Notes: generated by a model not told the origin, from the letters alone. A stretch of 25,131 nt of DNA from CAYXWH01 sp964468755 (GCA_964468755.1 CAYXWH010000022.1:1-25131); one strand, 5' to 3'; counted from the first letter of the stretch, positions 17,131-24,471 are shown. Made by a program: numbers and translations.

Positions 17131-17472
17131 ATGGAAAGTCAACTGGATTTTTACCAAAGTTGTGCCGGGCTGCGGGCAAAATTCCATGAAGCGCTGCCCG
17201 GTGTGATGGATGCCCACACTTCTTTTACCGAGGAAGTATATAAGGACGGAGTCATCAGTCACAAGATGAAGCGGCTCATGGCACTGGCGGTATCACTCCG
17301 TACCGGGTGCGCCAATTGCATCATCGGGCAGACCAAATGGGCAGTGGAGCTTGGCGCCACCAAAGCCGAGGTGCTGGAGGCGGTATCGGTCGGACTGGTT
17401 ATGGGAGGCACTCCGGCAATGGGTTGGGAGTGGCGGGTGGTCCAGGTGCTGGAAGAGATGGGTAAGTGGTAG
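17131..17472 (+). CDS. Carboxymuconolactone decarboxylase/AhpD-like protein
   Basis: A 113-residue all-helical protein with the CMD/AhpD core: LMALAVSLRTGCANCIIGQTK with C60 and C63, then ELGATKAEVLEAVSVG. In AhpD-type thiol reductases the motif is EX11CX2CX3H; here the Glu position is Arg48 and the His position is Gln67, so the proton-relay residues are missing and peroxidase activity is doubtful. AAAGGAGGG seven bases before ATG 17131 is a near-perfect ribosome binding site and overrides the ORF opening at 17077. It diverges from the rluB-like gene. Confidence 0.88.
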   Translation: MESQLDFYQSCAGLRAKFHEALPGVMDAHTSFTEEVYKDGVISHKMKRLMALAVSLRTGCANCIIGQTKWAVELGATKAEVLEAVSVGLVMGGTPAMGWEWRVVQVLEEMGKW

Positions 17473-17509
17473 GCAGAGTCCCTGCCCGAAACGTGAAGGA
17501 GAACCCAGA

Positions 17510-18145
17510 CTATTCTTTTCGGGTAACCCGGTAGACCCAGACCTGGTGATATACGTCAGGCTCTCCCCTGGGAAGCACCTGTATGTTCTCGCTTATCTCA
17601 ACCAGCTGCCATTTGCCCTCGGTTTCCAGCGCGGACTGCTTTTCCTTGAAGCCGTTATTCTCATAGATGTCCGGTCGCAGCGTGTAGATAATATAGCCCC
17701 CGGGCCTGGTAACGCGAATAAGCTCGTCAAACGAGCCGGGCGGCGCATGCCCGAGGGTGAGCACGCCGACACTTACCACGGAATCAAAGGAACCGGTAGG
17801 GAAGTCCAGCGGTTCGCCCATCACCATCTGGCGCAGTTCCCGGTAGACCATTTTCTTGCCGGCTTCCGCCAGCATTCCCGGAGACAGGTCTATGCCGGCT
17901 ATGTCCCGGTAGCCCTGTTCGGTCAGCAACTGGCCCATCAGTCCGGTACCGGCTCCGGCATCCAGAATTTTGGCGTCCCTGGGGACATACCGGGTAATGA
18001 ACTCGACGGTAACCTGGGGACCCCGGTAGGCAAAGTCCCGTTCAAGGTCAGCTTCGTACGTTTTTGCCCACTCGTCATATCGCTCGGTGAGTTCCTTGTT
18101 GTCCCGGGAAGCGTAGACATGCTGGACCCGGTTCTTTTCCTTCAT
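17510..18145 (-). CDS. Class I SAM-dependent methyltransferase
   Basis: A 211-residue Rossmann-fold methyltransferase. Motif I, ILDAGAGTGLMG, occupies residues 60-71, the acidic residue of motif II is in IAGIDLSPGML, and motif III-like TRPGGYIIYTLRP follows. Before motif I is a helical ERYDEWAKTYEADL segment, as in Williams-Beuren-region-type (METTL27-like) and ubiquinone-like methyltransferases. Substrate unknown. AAAAGGAG before ATG 18145 is a good ribosome binding site. Convergent with the CMD gene, 37 bases between stops. Confidence 0.9.
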   Translation of the reverse strand: MKEKNRVQHVYASRDNKELTERYDEWAKTYEADLERDFAYRGPQVTVEFITRYVPRDAKILDAGAGTGLMGQLLTEQGYRDIAGIDLSPGMLAEAGKKMVYRELRQMVMGEPLDFPTGSFDSVVSVGVLTLGHAPPGSFDELIRVTRPGGYIIYTLRPDIYENNGFKEKQSALETEGKWQLVEISENIQVLPRGEPDVYHQVWVYRVTRKE

Positions 18146-18195
18146 GAACGTCTCCTTTTAAAAAATATGAGACGACTTAAAAAAGCCATCTGGTT

Positions 18196-18204
18196 ATTGT
18201 AGCA
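18196..18204 (-). promoter_or_regulatory. Extended -10 for the methyltransferase gene
   Basis: Minus-strand TGC-TACAAT, an extended -10 without a properly spaced -35, ~50 bases before ATG 18145. Confidence 0.4.
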
Positions 18205-18214
18205 TAAAAGTCAA

Positions 18215-18233
18215 GGAGGGTTTTAAACCCTCC
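18215..18233 (-). terminator. Hairpin after zinc-ribbon gene
   Basis: GGAGGGTTT-T-AAACCCTCC, a near-perfect palindrome (about 7 bp stem with a small loop) 44 bases past the zinc-ribbon stop. The following minus-strand T-run is weak, so termination efficiency is uncertain. Confidence 0.45.
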
Positions 18234-18276
18234 CTGGTGACTGATCCGGTCTCTATTTGGGGTTACTGATAACCGT

Positions 18277-18504
18277 TTAATACTGCAGGCGAAAACGATA
18301 GTCAAGGCACTTTTTAAGGTTCTCCAGTGACCTGCCCAGTTCCTCCAGGCCGCGGGCAATTGATACCAGTTCCGTTTCCACATTGGTCGCCTGGCATTCC
18401 GGGCACATAATCACCCCTCCGTCAAGGAGCTGGTGGATGCTGACCCGGAATTCTTGCTGGCATTCGGGACAGGGGAATTTAATTGTCATGTCTTCTATAT
18501 CCAT
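18277..18504 (-). CDS. Small zinc-ribbon protein, hypothetical
   Basis: A 75-residue protein. The N-terminal half is a zinc ribbon with two CPEC knuckles (FPCPECQQEF and VIMCPECQAT, 20 residues apart); the C-terminal half (ARGLEELGRSLENLKKCLDYRF) is predicted helical with a heptad-like Leu pattern, perhaps for oligomerisation. GTG 18510 and ATG 18504 are both in frame; AGGT six bases before 18504 favours ATG. The family is unknown to me. Upstream is a striking array of 11-bp repeats next to a TATAAT on this strand, suggesting specific regulation. Confidence 0.72.
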   Translation of the reverse strand: MDIEDMTIKFPCPECQQEFRVSIHQLLDGGVIMCPECQATNVETELVSIARGLEELGRSLENLKKCLDYRFRLQY

Positions 18505-18631
18505 ACTCACACCTGCCTGCGCTTATTCTATGCCACTGTTTTATGGGTATCTTTTACAGGGTAACCTGTAGTCCAGGTAAGGGTTAACACCCATATCTCA
18601 CTGTTAAATTTATCATAGTGGTATAAAGATA

Positions 18632-18674
18632 ATTATAAAAATCATAAAGAATTCATGAAGATTTCACGAAGCTT
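18632..18674 (-). promoter_or_regulatory. Three phased 11-bp repeats abutting a -10 box
   Basis: Plus-strand bases 18642-18674 divide exactly into TCATAAAGAAT, TCATGAAGATT and TCACGAAGCTT, three tandem 11-mers of one pattern. On the minus strand they end four bases before TATAAT (18637-18632). That geometry resembles operators of OmpR/PhoB-type response regulators replacing a -35. The ~320-base gap between the zinc-ribbon start and the hydrolase otherwise holds only an ACCTG/CAGGT hairpin and the hydrolase promoter. Confidence 0.5.
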
Positions 18675-18732
18675 TTGTAAATTTAACCCATGAAACAGTA
18701 GCTTCATTTCCGGAGTAATAGCGGGCATGATG

Positions 18733-18741
18733 TGTTATACT
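18733..18741 (+). promoter_or_regulatory. Extended -10 for the hydrolase gene
   Basis: TGT-TATACT, an extended -10 element 85 bases before ATG 18826; the -35 region is poor. Confidence 0.5.
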
Positions 18742-18825
18742 GGAATGGCGGTTCCAGGCCGGTGATTTTAGCCTGGCATACCCGGCTGGGTAAGTAGTCC
18801 CAATTTGCACATTGAGGGTCAGAGA

Positions 18826-19590
18826 ATGGATGTCAGCGACTTTTTTCTGGAGATAGAGCAGATTACTATTTCCGGGCAGCTTTACTTGCCCGGGACAGAG
18901 GGTAACTATCCGGCGGTGGGCATCTGTCATGGCATTCCTTCAGGGAAGCCCGGTGACCCGAACGACGGAGGCTATCCGGCACTGGCGGAGAGGATTTGCC
19001 GTGAAGGCTTTGCTGCCTGTGTTTTTAACTTCCGTGGTAGCGGGGAAAGCGGCGGCAATCTTGACCTTCCCGGCTGGATGAGAGACCTTGGGGCAATAAT
19101 CGACTATTTACAGGGTTTGCCGGTGCTGGACAGTTCTCAGCTGTTCCTGATGGGCTTCAGCGGCGGCGCCGCCGTCTCGGTATGCGTGGCGGCGGGAGAC
19201 AGGCGGGTATCGGGTGTGGCTGCGCTGGCCTGCCCGGCGGATTTTAACTCATTGCTGGAAAACGGCGAGCCACAAAAAATGGTTGACCATTTCCGCGAGG
19301 CTGGTACTATACGGGATGCTGAGTTCCCTCAATCCGCTGAGCAGTGGTTTAATGAGTTCCGTCAGGTGCGCCCGATTGATTTTGTGGCTGGAATCACTCC
19401 GCGGCCCCTGTTGCTGGTGCACGGCGATAGCGATGACACCGTGCCGGTAGACCATGCCCGACGCCTGTACCGGAGCGCCGGGGAGCCAAAGCATCTGGTC
19501 ATCATAGACGGTGCCGGTCATAGGCTGCGGCAGGAAGAGCGGGCGGTTACGGCGGTACTTGACTGGCTGAAACGCTGGCACCGGGAATAG
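18826..19590 (+). CDS. Alpha/beta hydrolase (acyl-esterase/DLH-like)
   Basis: A 254-residue cytoplasmic alpha/beta hydrolase. The likely catalytic triad is Ser112 in MGFSGGAA, Asp203 in HGDSDDTVP and His232 in GAGHRL. HG near residues 36-37 (ICHGIPSG) marks the oxyanion-hole strand, and FNFRGSGESGG is typical of the family. No signal peptide is visible. It is probably an esterase or small acyl hydrolase; substrate unknown. The frame opens at TTG 18805, but GAGGG seven bases before ATG 18826 supports the latter. Confidence 0.9.
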   Translation: MDVSDFFLEIEQITISGQLYLPGTEGNYPAVGICHGIPSGKPGDPNDGGYPALAERICREGFAACVFNFRGSGESGGNLDLPGWMRDLGAIIDYLQGLPVLDSSQLFLMGFSGGAAVSVCVAAGDRRVSGVAALACPADFNSLLENGEPQKMVDHFREAGTIRDAEFPQSAEQWFNEFRQVRPIDFVAGITPRPLLLVHGDSDDTVPVDHARRLYRSAGEPKHLVIIDGAGHRLRQEERAVTAVLDWLKRWHRE

Positions 19591-19610
19591 TTCCCAGGCA
19601 CCGACATAAA

Positions 19611-19640
19611 TTGACCGGAGTATGGGAAAAGGTTTATACT
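19611..19640 (+). promoter_or_regulatory. Promoter for purF
   Basis: TTGACC (19611-19616), an 18-base spacer and TATACT (19635-19640). The predicted start near 19647 gives a ~38-base leader to TTG 19685; no purine riboswitch fold is apparent in it. Confidence 0.6.
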
Positions 19641-19684
19641 TTAAATAGTCGACTAGCCGGGATTTAGTAAGAGGCAGGTACGTT

Positions 19685-21085
19685 TTGCACGAATCTTGTG
19701 CTGTTTTTGGGGTGTATGCCCCTGATGAGGATGTAGCTCGACTTACCTTCTTTGGACTTTTTGCTCTCCAGCACCGCGGCCAGGAGAGCTCCGGTATTGC
19801 TACCGCAGATGGCAAGAAAATCGGCGTTTATACCGGAATGGGCCGTGTTGCCAATGTTTTCAGTGAGGAATCACTCAGCAATCTTTCCGGGTATGTTGCC
19901 ATTGGCCATAACCGTTATTCCACCGCTGGTTCCAGTCGGATAGGTAATGCCCAGCCGCTGGTGGCCGGTAAGGGTGCCAATGCCGTTGCCGTGGCTCACA
20001 ATGGTAATATTATCAATGCTCGTTACCTTTATGACGAGCTGGCCGGGAAGGGTTATTCCTTCAAGACAACCACTGATACCGAGGTTATTGCCAACCTTAT
20101 CATTTCCTCTACCGAGAAAGAGTGGGTCGACCGGGTACGATATGCCATGCGGCGGCTTCAGGGCGCTTACTCAATGGTCGTAATGACCGCTGACAGCTTG
20201 TTTGCAGTTCGCGATCCATTCGGGGTACGTCCGTTATGTCTCGGCTCACTTAATGGCGGCCAGGTGGTCGCCTCGGAAAGCTGTGCCCTGGACCATATCG
20301 GTGCCGAGTTTATCCGTGAGATTGAGCCGGGAGAGATAGTAGCCATTAATGAGAACGGCGTTAAGAGCTATCGGATGGACTCGGAGAGAAAAGGGATGTG
20401 TATATTTGAATATATATACTTTGCCCGTCCCGATAGCGTGATTAACGGGCGACTGGTTCACCTGGCGCGGCAGGCAATGGGGGCAAGATTAGCCCGGGAG
20501 CACCCGGTGGCTGCTGATATGGTGATGGGTGTGCCTGATTCCGCCACTGCGGCCGGTATTGGCTATGCCAGTGAGTCCGGGATTCCGCTGGCCGAGGGAC
20601 TGATTAAGAACCGGTACGTGGGGCGTACCTTTATTGAGCCTGACCAGCGTCTTCGGGACCTCGGCGTCAAGCTGAAATTCAATCCGTTACCCCAGATGCT
20701 GGATGGCAAGCGACTGGTGGTGGTCGATGACAGTATTGTCCGCGGTACCACCACTCCCAGCGTGGTGAAGATTCTGAAGAGGGCCGGAGCCAAGGAGGTC
20801 CATATGCGCATCTGTGCCCCCCCGCTCCGTTTCCCCTGCTTCTTCGGCGTGGATATGGCTACCCGCCGGGAACTCATCGCCGCCCAGAAGAGCGTGGAGG
20901 AGATTAGGGACTTCATTGGCGCTGACTCACTGGGTTATATGAGCATTGACGGGCTGGTTGAATCTGTTGCGTTACCCCGCGATACCTTCTGTATGGCTTG
21001 TTTCACCGGTGACTATCCCATACCGGTCCAGCTTGAGATGGATAAACTGGAGCTGGAAGCGATGTCCGCAGCTAAACGGGCCTGA
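19685..21085 (+). CDS. purF: Amidophosphoribosyltransferase (purine synthesis)
   Basis: A 466-residue PurF, first committed enzyme of purine synthesis, making phosphoribosylamine from PRPP and glutamine. The N-terminal nucleophile is Cys5 (HESCAVFG), implying a very short propeptide. Glutaminase motifs include LQHRGQESSGIA and HNGNI; the PRPP loop is VVVDDSIVRGTT. Four cysteines at B. subtilis-type iron-sulfur positions are present: before IFEYIYFARPDS, in FPCFFGVD, and the CMAC pair in FCMACFTG, so a [4Fe-4S] cluster is expected. The start is TTG 19685 with AGGT five bases upstream. Confidence 0.96.
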   Translation: MHESCAVFGVYAPDEDVARLTFFGLFALQHRGQESSGIATADGKKIGVYTGMGRVANVFSEESLSNLSGYVAIGHNRYSTAGSSRIGNAQPLVAGKGANAVAVAHNGNIINARYLYDELAGKGYSFKTTTDTEVIANLIISSTEKEWVDRVRYAMRRLQGAYSMVVMTADSLFAVRDPFGVRPLCLGSLNGGQVVASESCALDHIGAEFIREIEPGEIVAINENGVKSYRMDSERKGMCIFEYIYFARPDSVINGRLVHLARQAMGARLAREHPVAADMVMGVPDSATAAGIGYASESGIPLAEGLIKNRYVGRTFIEPDQRLRDLGVKLKFNPLPQMLDGKRLVVVDDSIVRGTTTPSVVKILKRAGAKEVHMRICAPPLRFPCFFGVDMATRRELIAAQKSVEEIRDFIGADSLGYMSIDGLVESVALPRDTFCMACFTGDYPIPVQLEMDKLELEAMSAAKRA

Positions 21086-21137
21086 CGTACTGGTCGATAT
21101 ATACTACATCGGTTTCTATTTTTTATAGCCTGGACTG

Positions 21138-21179
21138 ATTTCGGGAAGATTCACCACACAGCTTCCCGAAATTTTTTTT
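21138..21179 (+). terminator. Intrinsic terminator after purF
   Basis: A perfect 11-bp stem (ATTTCGGGAAG / CTTCCCGAAAT), a 13-base loop, and eight T directly after it. It separates purF from the lexA promoter that begins ten bases later. Confidence 0.92.
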
Positions 21180-21188
21180 ATCTACCAG

Positions 21189-21217
21189 TTGACAAACCGT
21201 CGGTGATGGTGTATTCT
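21189..21217 (+). promoter_or_regulatory. Promoter of lexA
   Basis: Consensus -35 TTGACA (21189-21194), exactly 17 bases, -10 TATTCT (21212-21217). The predicted start near 21224 is downstream of the first in-frame ATG at 21203, which rules that start out. Confidence 0.75.
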
Positions 21218-21226
21218 GGTGTAAAT

Positions 21227-21240
21227 AGAACAAGTGTTCG
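21227..21240 (+). promoter_or_regulatory. LexA operator (SOS box)
   Basis: AGAACAAGTGTTCG contains GAAC-N4-GTTC, the core of the Bacillus-type LexA/DinR box (CGAAC-N4-GTTCG), with only the first C changed. It covers the predicted transcription start of lexA, so autorepression is likely. Confidence 0.8.
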
Positions 21241-21253
21241 TTTTATAAGTGAG

Positions 21254-21895
21254 ATGAAGGATCTGTCATCCAAACAGCAGAATATTATTGATTTCGTTCG
21301 GCGTTTTCGTGCTGAGCGGGGCTACCCGCCAACTATCCGGGATATACAGGGGGGCTGCGGCATCAGTTCCACGTCGGTGGTGGACTATAATCTCAATATC
21401 CTGGAGAGAGAGGGGTATATCCGCCGTCATCCCGAGGTCTCGCGGGGTATTGAGCTGCCTGCCGTGAGTGGCGCCAGTGGGTTGCTGGTTTCGGTTCCCG
21501 TTATCGGTCAGATTGCCGCGGGCAAACCGATACCGGTACCGGCTGCGGATACCTGGGATGTCACTGCCGGTGCTGAGACACTGGAGGTGAGTCCGGATTT
21601 GACACGGGGTCGGATTGATGTGTATGCCCTGGTGGTGAAGGGATGGTCAATGGTGGATGCCCTGATTAATGATGGTGATATCGTCCTCATGCAAAGTGCG
21701 GACATGGTGGAGAACGGGGAAATGGCGGCGGTCTGGCTCAGAGAGGAAAAGGAGGTTACGCTCAAGAAGGTGTATGTTGAGCCGGAACGCATACGCCTCC
21801 AGCCTGCCAATAACCAGATGGAACCGCTCTACACCAGTCACGGGAACGCCGAAATCCAGGGCAGGGTTATCGGAGTCATCCGAAAGCTGGTCTGA
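21254..21895 (+). CDS. lexA: LexA repressor, SOS regulator
   Basis: A 213-residue LexA. The N-terminal winged-helix domain (residues ~1-68) begins KDLSSKQQNIIDF and contains GYPPTIRDIQ and the recognition helix region STSVVDYNLNIL. The C-terminal S24 autoprotease domain has the scissile Ala89-Gly90 in GQIAAGKP, nucleophile Ser132 in KGWSM and general-base Lys171 in VTLKK. Trp131 replaces the acidic or polar residue usual before the serine. The start is ATG 21254 because the promoter excludes ATG 21203, although its Shine-Dalgarno (AAGTGAG) is poor. RecA-triggered self-cleavage and autoregulation through the upstream box are expected. Confidence 0.95.
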   Translation: MKDLSSKQQNIIDFVRRFRAERGYPPTIRDIQGGCGISSTSVVDYNLNILEREGYIRRHPEVSRGIELPAVSGASGLLVSVPVIGQIAAGKPIPVPAADTWDVTAGAETLEVSPDLTRGRIDVYALVVKGWSMVDALINDGDIVLMQSADMVENGEMAAVWLREEKEVTLKKVYVEPERIRLQPANNQMEPLYTSHGNAEIQGRVIGVIRKLV

Positions 21896-22010
21896 AGCGC
21901 ACAAAATATGTTCATTTTCCCTTACCACCGGGGCTTGATTTGCTTTTTTGTAGGCAGACGTTGTAGATTAGAGATGAGCGATTGCTTAACCTGGTGAGGA
22001 AAGAGGGAAA

Positions 22011-22580
22011 GTGATACTATCTCAGTTTCAGACGGTAGGACGTGACCTTTTTGCCGGGGGGCTGGTGTCTTCCAGTGGCGGCAATATGAGTATCCGCTTG
22101 GGAGACCGCATCATCATCACCCGGCGCGACAGCATGCTTAATTGCCTCGAGGAAAGCGACTTAATTGAAACCGGGATAGATAAGAATAGCCGGGCGACAC
22201 CGCTGGCTTCGATTGAGTTACCGGTGCACCGGGCAATCTATCGGGAAACCCAGGCGCTGGCCATTGTTCACGCCCATCCATCCCATGCTATTGCCCTCTC
22301 CCTGACCGACACTGAGATAGTACCCAGCACTGTTGACGGCCTTTCCGCGATTGGTACGGTGCCGGTACTGGGTTGGGGAGTGGAAGTCAAACCCGGAAGC
22401 CTGTCCGGCGAGATTGCGCAGGCGTTGAAAGAGCAACGGCTCGTTATGGTTCACGGTCACGGCAGCTTTGCCATCGGGCAGTTGCTTGGCGAAGCCTATA
22501 ATCTTACCACGATACTGGAGGAAAGCTGCCGCATTCTCTGTCTGCTCCGGTCGTTGCAGGTAAGTCCGGCGAACGAATAG
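22011..22580 (+). CDS. Class II aldolase/adducin-family protein
   Basis: A 189-residue class II aldolase-family enzyme related to L-fuculose-phosphate aldolase. SSGGNMSIRLGD near the N-terminus is the phosphate-binding pattern; zinc ligands are in VHAHPSHA (HxH) and VHGHGSFAIG (third His). Typical fuculose-phosphate aldolases are ~210 residues, so this is slightly short. Sugar-phosphate cleavage is likely; the actual substrate is unknown. The start is GTG 22011, with purine-rich AGGAAAGAGGG upstream. Its TAG directly abuts the stop of the convergent ilvE. Confidence 0.88.
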   Translation: MILSQFQTVGRDLFAGGLVSSSGGNMSIRLGDRIIITRRDSMLNCLEESDLIETGIDKNSRATPLASIELPVHRAIYRETQALAIVHAHPSHAIALSLTDTEIVPSTVDGLSAIGTVPVLGWGVEVKPGSLSGEIAQALKEQRLVMVHGHGSFAIGQLLGEAYNLTTILEESCRILCLLRSLQVSPANE

Positions 22581-23498
22581 CTATTGCCGGTAGACCGGGG
22601 TGCACCACTCGGCGTATCTGGAATTATTCCCCTTGATAACGCTGGCGTAGATTGCCTGTAATTTCCCGGTTACCTCGCCGATTTCACCGTTGCCGATATT
22701 GCGGTGGTCTATTTCCGCTACCGGGGTCAGGTGGGCAGCGGTCCCGGTAAGAAAACACTCGTCGGCGGTGTAGAGTTCGCTGCGGTCAATCGGCCGGTAG
22801 ATGGTCTCTATGCCGAGCTCATTTTTAGCCAGTTCAATCACGGTGTTGCGGGTAATGCCGATGAGTATATTGTTATAGTTGGATGGGGTGACCAGTTTAC
22901 CGTCGATAACCAGAAAGATGTTTTCGCCACTCCCCTCTGATATATGCCCGTCCGGGGCGAGCATGATAGCCTCGTCGAAGCCGTTGCTGATAGCCTCGGT
23001 CTTGGCGAGGGCATTATTTACATAAAGTCCGGTAATTTTCACCTGGGGTGGAATGACGTTGTCCGGCGGGCGGTGCCAGGAAGAAACGCAGCACCGGGCT
23101 TTGTCCGTGTCCAGATAGGGACCCCACGGTATTACGAAGGCGAGAAAATCATCGTCAAGGTCATGCAGGCGGACTCCCAGGGCCTGTGAGCTCTTATAGA
23201 CGAGCGGGCGTATGTAAACGTCTTCCTTGAAGCTGCACCTGGCAACCAGGTCAACAGTTATCCGGCACAGCTCATCGACAGAGTAGGGCAGGTTGATCAT
23301 CATCACCCGGCAGCCGCTGGCCATCCGCTCGTAGTGCTCTTTGAGGCGGAAGATGTACATCTCCTGCTGCTCGCTGTTCCAGTTGCCCCGGATACCCTCG
23401 AAGATACTGGTACCGTAGTGGAGGGCATGGGTCATGACCCCAATCTTCGCTTCTTCTAATGGAACGAACTGTTTTTGAAAAAAGGCATATGAAGGCAT
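22581..23498 (-). CDS. ilvE: Branched-chain amino acid aminotransferase
   Basis: A 305-residue fold-type IV PLP aminotransferase, last step of leucine, isoleucine and valine synthesis. ALHYGTSIFEGIRG and the YIRPLVYKSS segment are typical; the PLP lysine is in QVKITGLYVNN; EGSGENIFLV and LTGTAAHLTPV complete the signature. Length matches IlvE. In-frame starts at 23558 and 23507 are less likely: 23558 lies in the -35 box, and AAGGAG nine bases before ATG 23498 fits best. D-amino-acid or aminodeoxychorismate relatives share the fold, but the motif set favours IlvE. Confidence 0.94.
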   Translation of the reverse strand: MPSYAFFQKQFVPLEEAKIGVMTHALHYGTSIFEGIRGNWNSEQQEMYIFRLKEHYERMASGCRVMMINLPYSVDELCRITVDLVARCSFKEDVYIRPLVYKSSQALGVRLHDLDDDFLAFVIPWGPYLDTDKARCCVSSWHRPPDNVIPPQVKITGLYVNNALAKTEAISNGFDEAIMLAPDGHISEGSGENIFLVIDGKLVTPSNYNNILIGITRNTVIELAKNELGIETIYRPIDRSELYTADECFLTGTAAHLTPVAEIDHRNIGNGEIGEVTGKLQAIYASVIKGNNSRYAEWCTPVYRQ

Positions 23499-23529
23499 GG
23501 AACACATCTCCTTTTTCTCATTACCGTCT

Positions 23530-23558
23530 ATTATAACCAGTGAGAGTATGTAAGACAA
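23530..23558 (-). promoter_or_regulatory. Promoter of ilvE
   Basis: Minus strand: TTGTCT (23558-23553), 17 bases, TATAAT (23535-23530). The predicted start near 23523 leaves a ~25-base leader, too short for a T-box or leader-peptide attenuator. Confidence 0.7.
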
Positions 23559-23618
23559 GCGCAGTATTGCCCGGTGTAGCTACCCGGGTCTTTGCCGGAT
23601 AGAAAGAGAGGTGGTATA

Positions 23619-24236
23619 GTGGGCAATATGTCCGGCGAAGGAGAAATACTGGAGAAAGCGCGGCGCCTTTTCGATGCGGTGGGGGTGGCTCCCGCCGGTG
23701 GGGAAAGCGTGGTCGTTCTGGGGCTGCTGACCACCCCGGAGCGGGATCTGGATGACTTTTTCCGGGATACACCCGGGAGCCTAAGGCTGCGTGGCTTTGA
23801 GATTCATGCCATGCCAAAGCTTGAAGAATTACTCCGGTTTATCCGGGAGCAGGGTATGGTGGCGGAGTTGTGGGGACGGTGTGGCTATCCCCGTGGTGAC
23901 GACCTGAATTTGAAGCGGCAGGCAGTAATCGCCGGACTGGGCAGGTGGGGTAAGAATTCGCTGGTCATTCACCCGGAATTCGGGCCCTGGCTGCGGTTCA
24001 TGGGGATCAGGGTCCGGGCGGAGCTGACTCCTACCGGGCCGGGTGCTGACAACCACGAAGAAAACCCGCTCTGTGATGGATGCAGCGCCTGTATTGATGC
24101 CTGCCCGATGGGTATCATTAAGCCGTATTTCCTTACCGACCGCACTCAATGCCGGGCGTCGGTATCATCATTTCCCCGGATGGGCAGGCTGGTTGCCTGC
24201 GACCGGTGCCTGGCAGCGTGTCCGGTGGGGAAATAG
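23619..24236 (+). CDS. Short QueG-like iron-sulfur protein
   Basis: A 205-residue protein resembling the central part of epoxyqueuosine reductase QueG: GLGRWGKNSLVIHPEFGPW matches its conserved block, followed by two ferredoxin-type clusters (C152, C155, C158, C162 in CDGCSACIDACP; C178, C194, C197, C201 ending CDRCLAACP). QueG is about 350-380 residues; the N-terminal cobalamin-binding portion is much reduced and the C-terminal repeat region is absent, so queuosine reduction is doubtful and a reductase-like or electron-transfer role is only inference. GTG 23619, with AGAGG seven bases upstream, is preferred to TTG 23592 or ATG 23628. Confidence 0.82.
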   Translation: MGNMSGEGEILEKARRLFDAVGVAPAGGESVVVLGLLTTPERDLDDFFRDTPGSLRLRGFEIHAMPKLEELLRFIREQGMVAELWGRCGYPRGDDLNLKRQAVIAGLGRWGKNSLVIHPEFGPWLRFMGIRVRAELTPTGPGADNHEENPLCDGCSACIDACPMGIIKPYFLTDRTQCRASVSSFPRMGRLVACDRCLAACPVGK

Positions 24237-24315
24237 GATAATCATCCTCACCTGACCATGCTGGTCAAGGTAATCCGCCACCCGTAATCATCCGTTTAAT
24301 AAAAATATGTGGTGA

Positions 24316-24394
24316 CCTCACCCCCTGTGTCCCCCTCTCCTTGTTTAAGGAGAGGGGGAATTATTTTTTAAAGAGGGGCGAAGCCCCTCTTTAA
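24316..24394 (+). repeat. REP-like double hairpin, possible terminator
   Basis: Stem 1: CCCCCTCTCCTT (24331-24342), loop GTTT, AAGGAGAGGGGG (24347-24358), then a T-rich tract. Stem 2: TTAAAGAGGGGC (24368-24379), loop GAA, GCCCCTCTTTAA (24383-24394). Both stems are perfect 12-mers. The leading CCTCACCCCC and stem 1 arm recur in inverted form near 6877-6904. It lies 80 bases after the QueG-like gene and may end its transcript. Confidence 0.7.
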
Positions 24395-24434
24395 CTTCCC
24401 TCTCGGTAGTGGGTCAATTTGAAATGCATCGGAC

Positions 24435-24465
24435 TTGACAAATGCTTGACCGCTTATGCTATACT
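24435..24465 (+). promoter_or_regulatory. Promoter of the lysine-rich mini-gene
   Basis: TTGACA (24435-24440), a long 19-base spacer, TATACT (24460-24465) with TGC before it as an extended -10. The expected start of transcription is at or next to base 24472, the A of the ATG. Confidence 0.55.
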
Positions 24466-24471
24466 TTAGAT

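Noticed and set aside
17351..18202. 283-residue plus-strand ORF
   Set aside because: It is antisense to the methyltransferase, whose SAM motifs, length and ribosome binding site are convincing.
18196..18214. TTGACT paired with TACAAT as a full promoter for the methyltransferase
   Set aside because: The spacer is only seven bases; only the extended -10 is retained.
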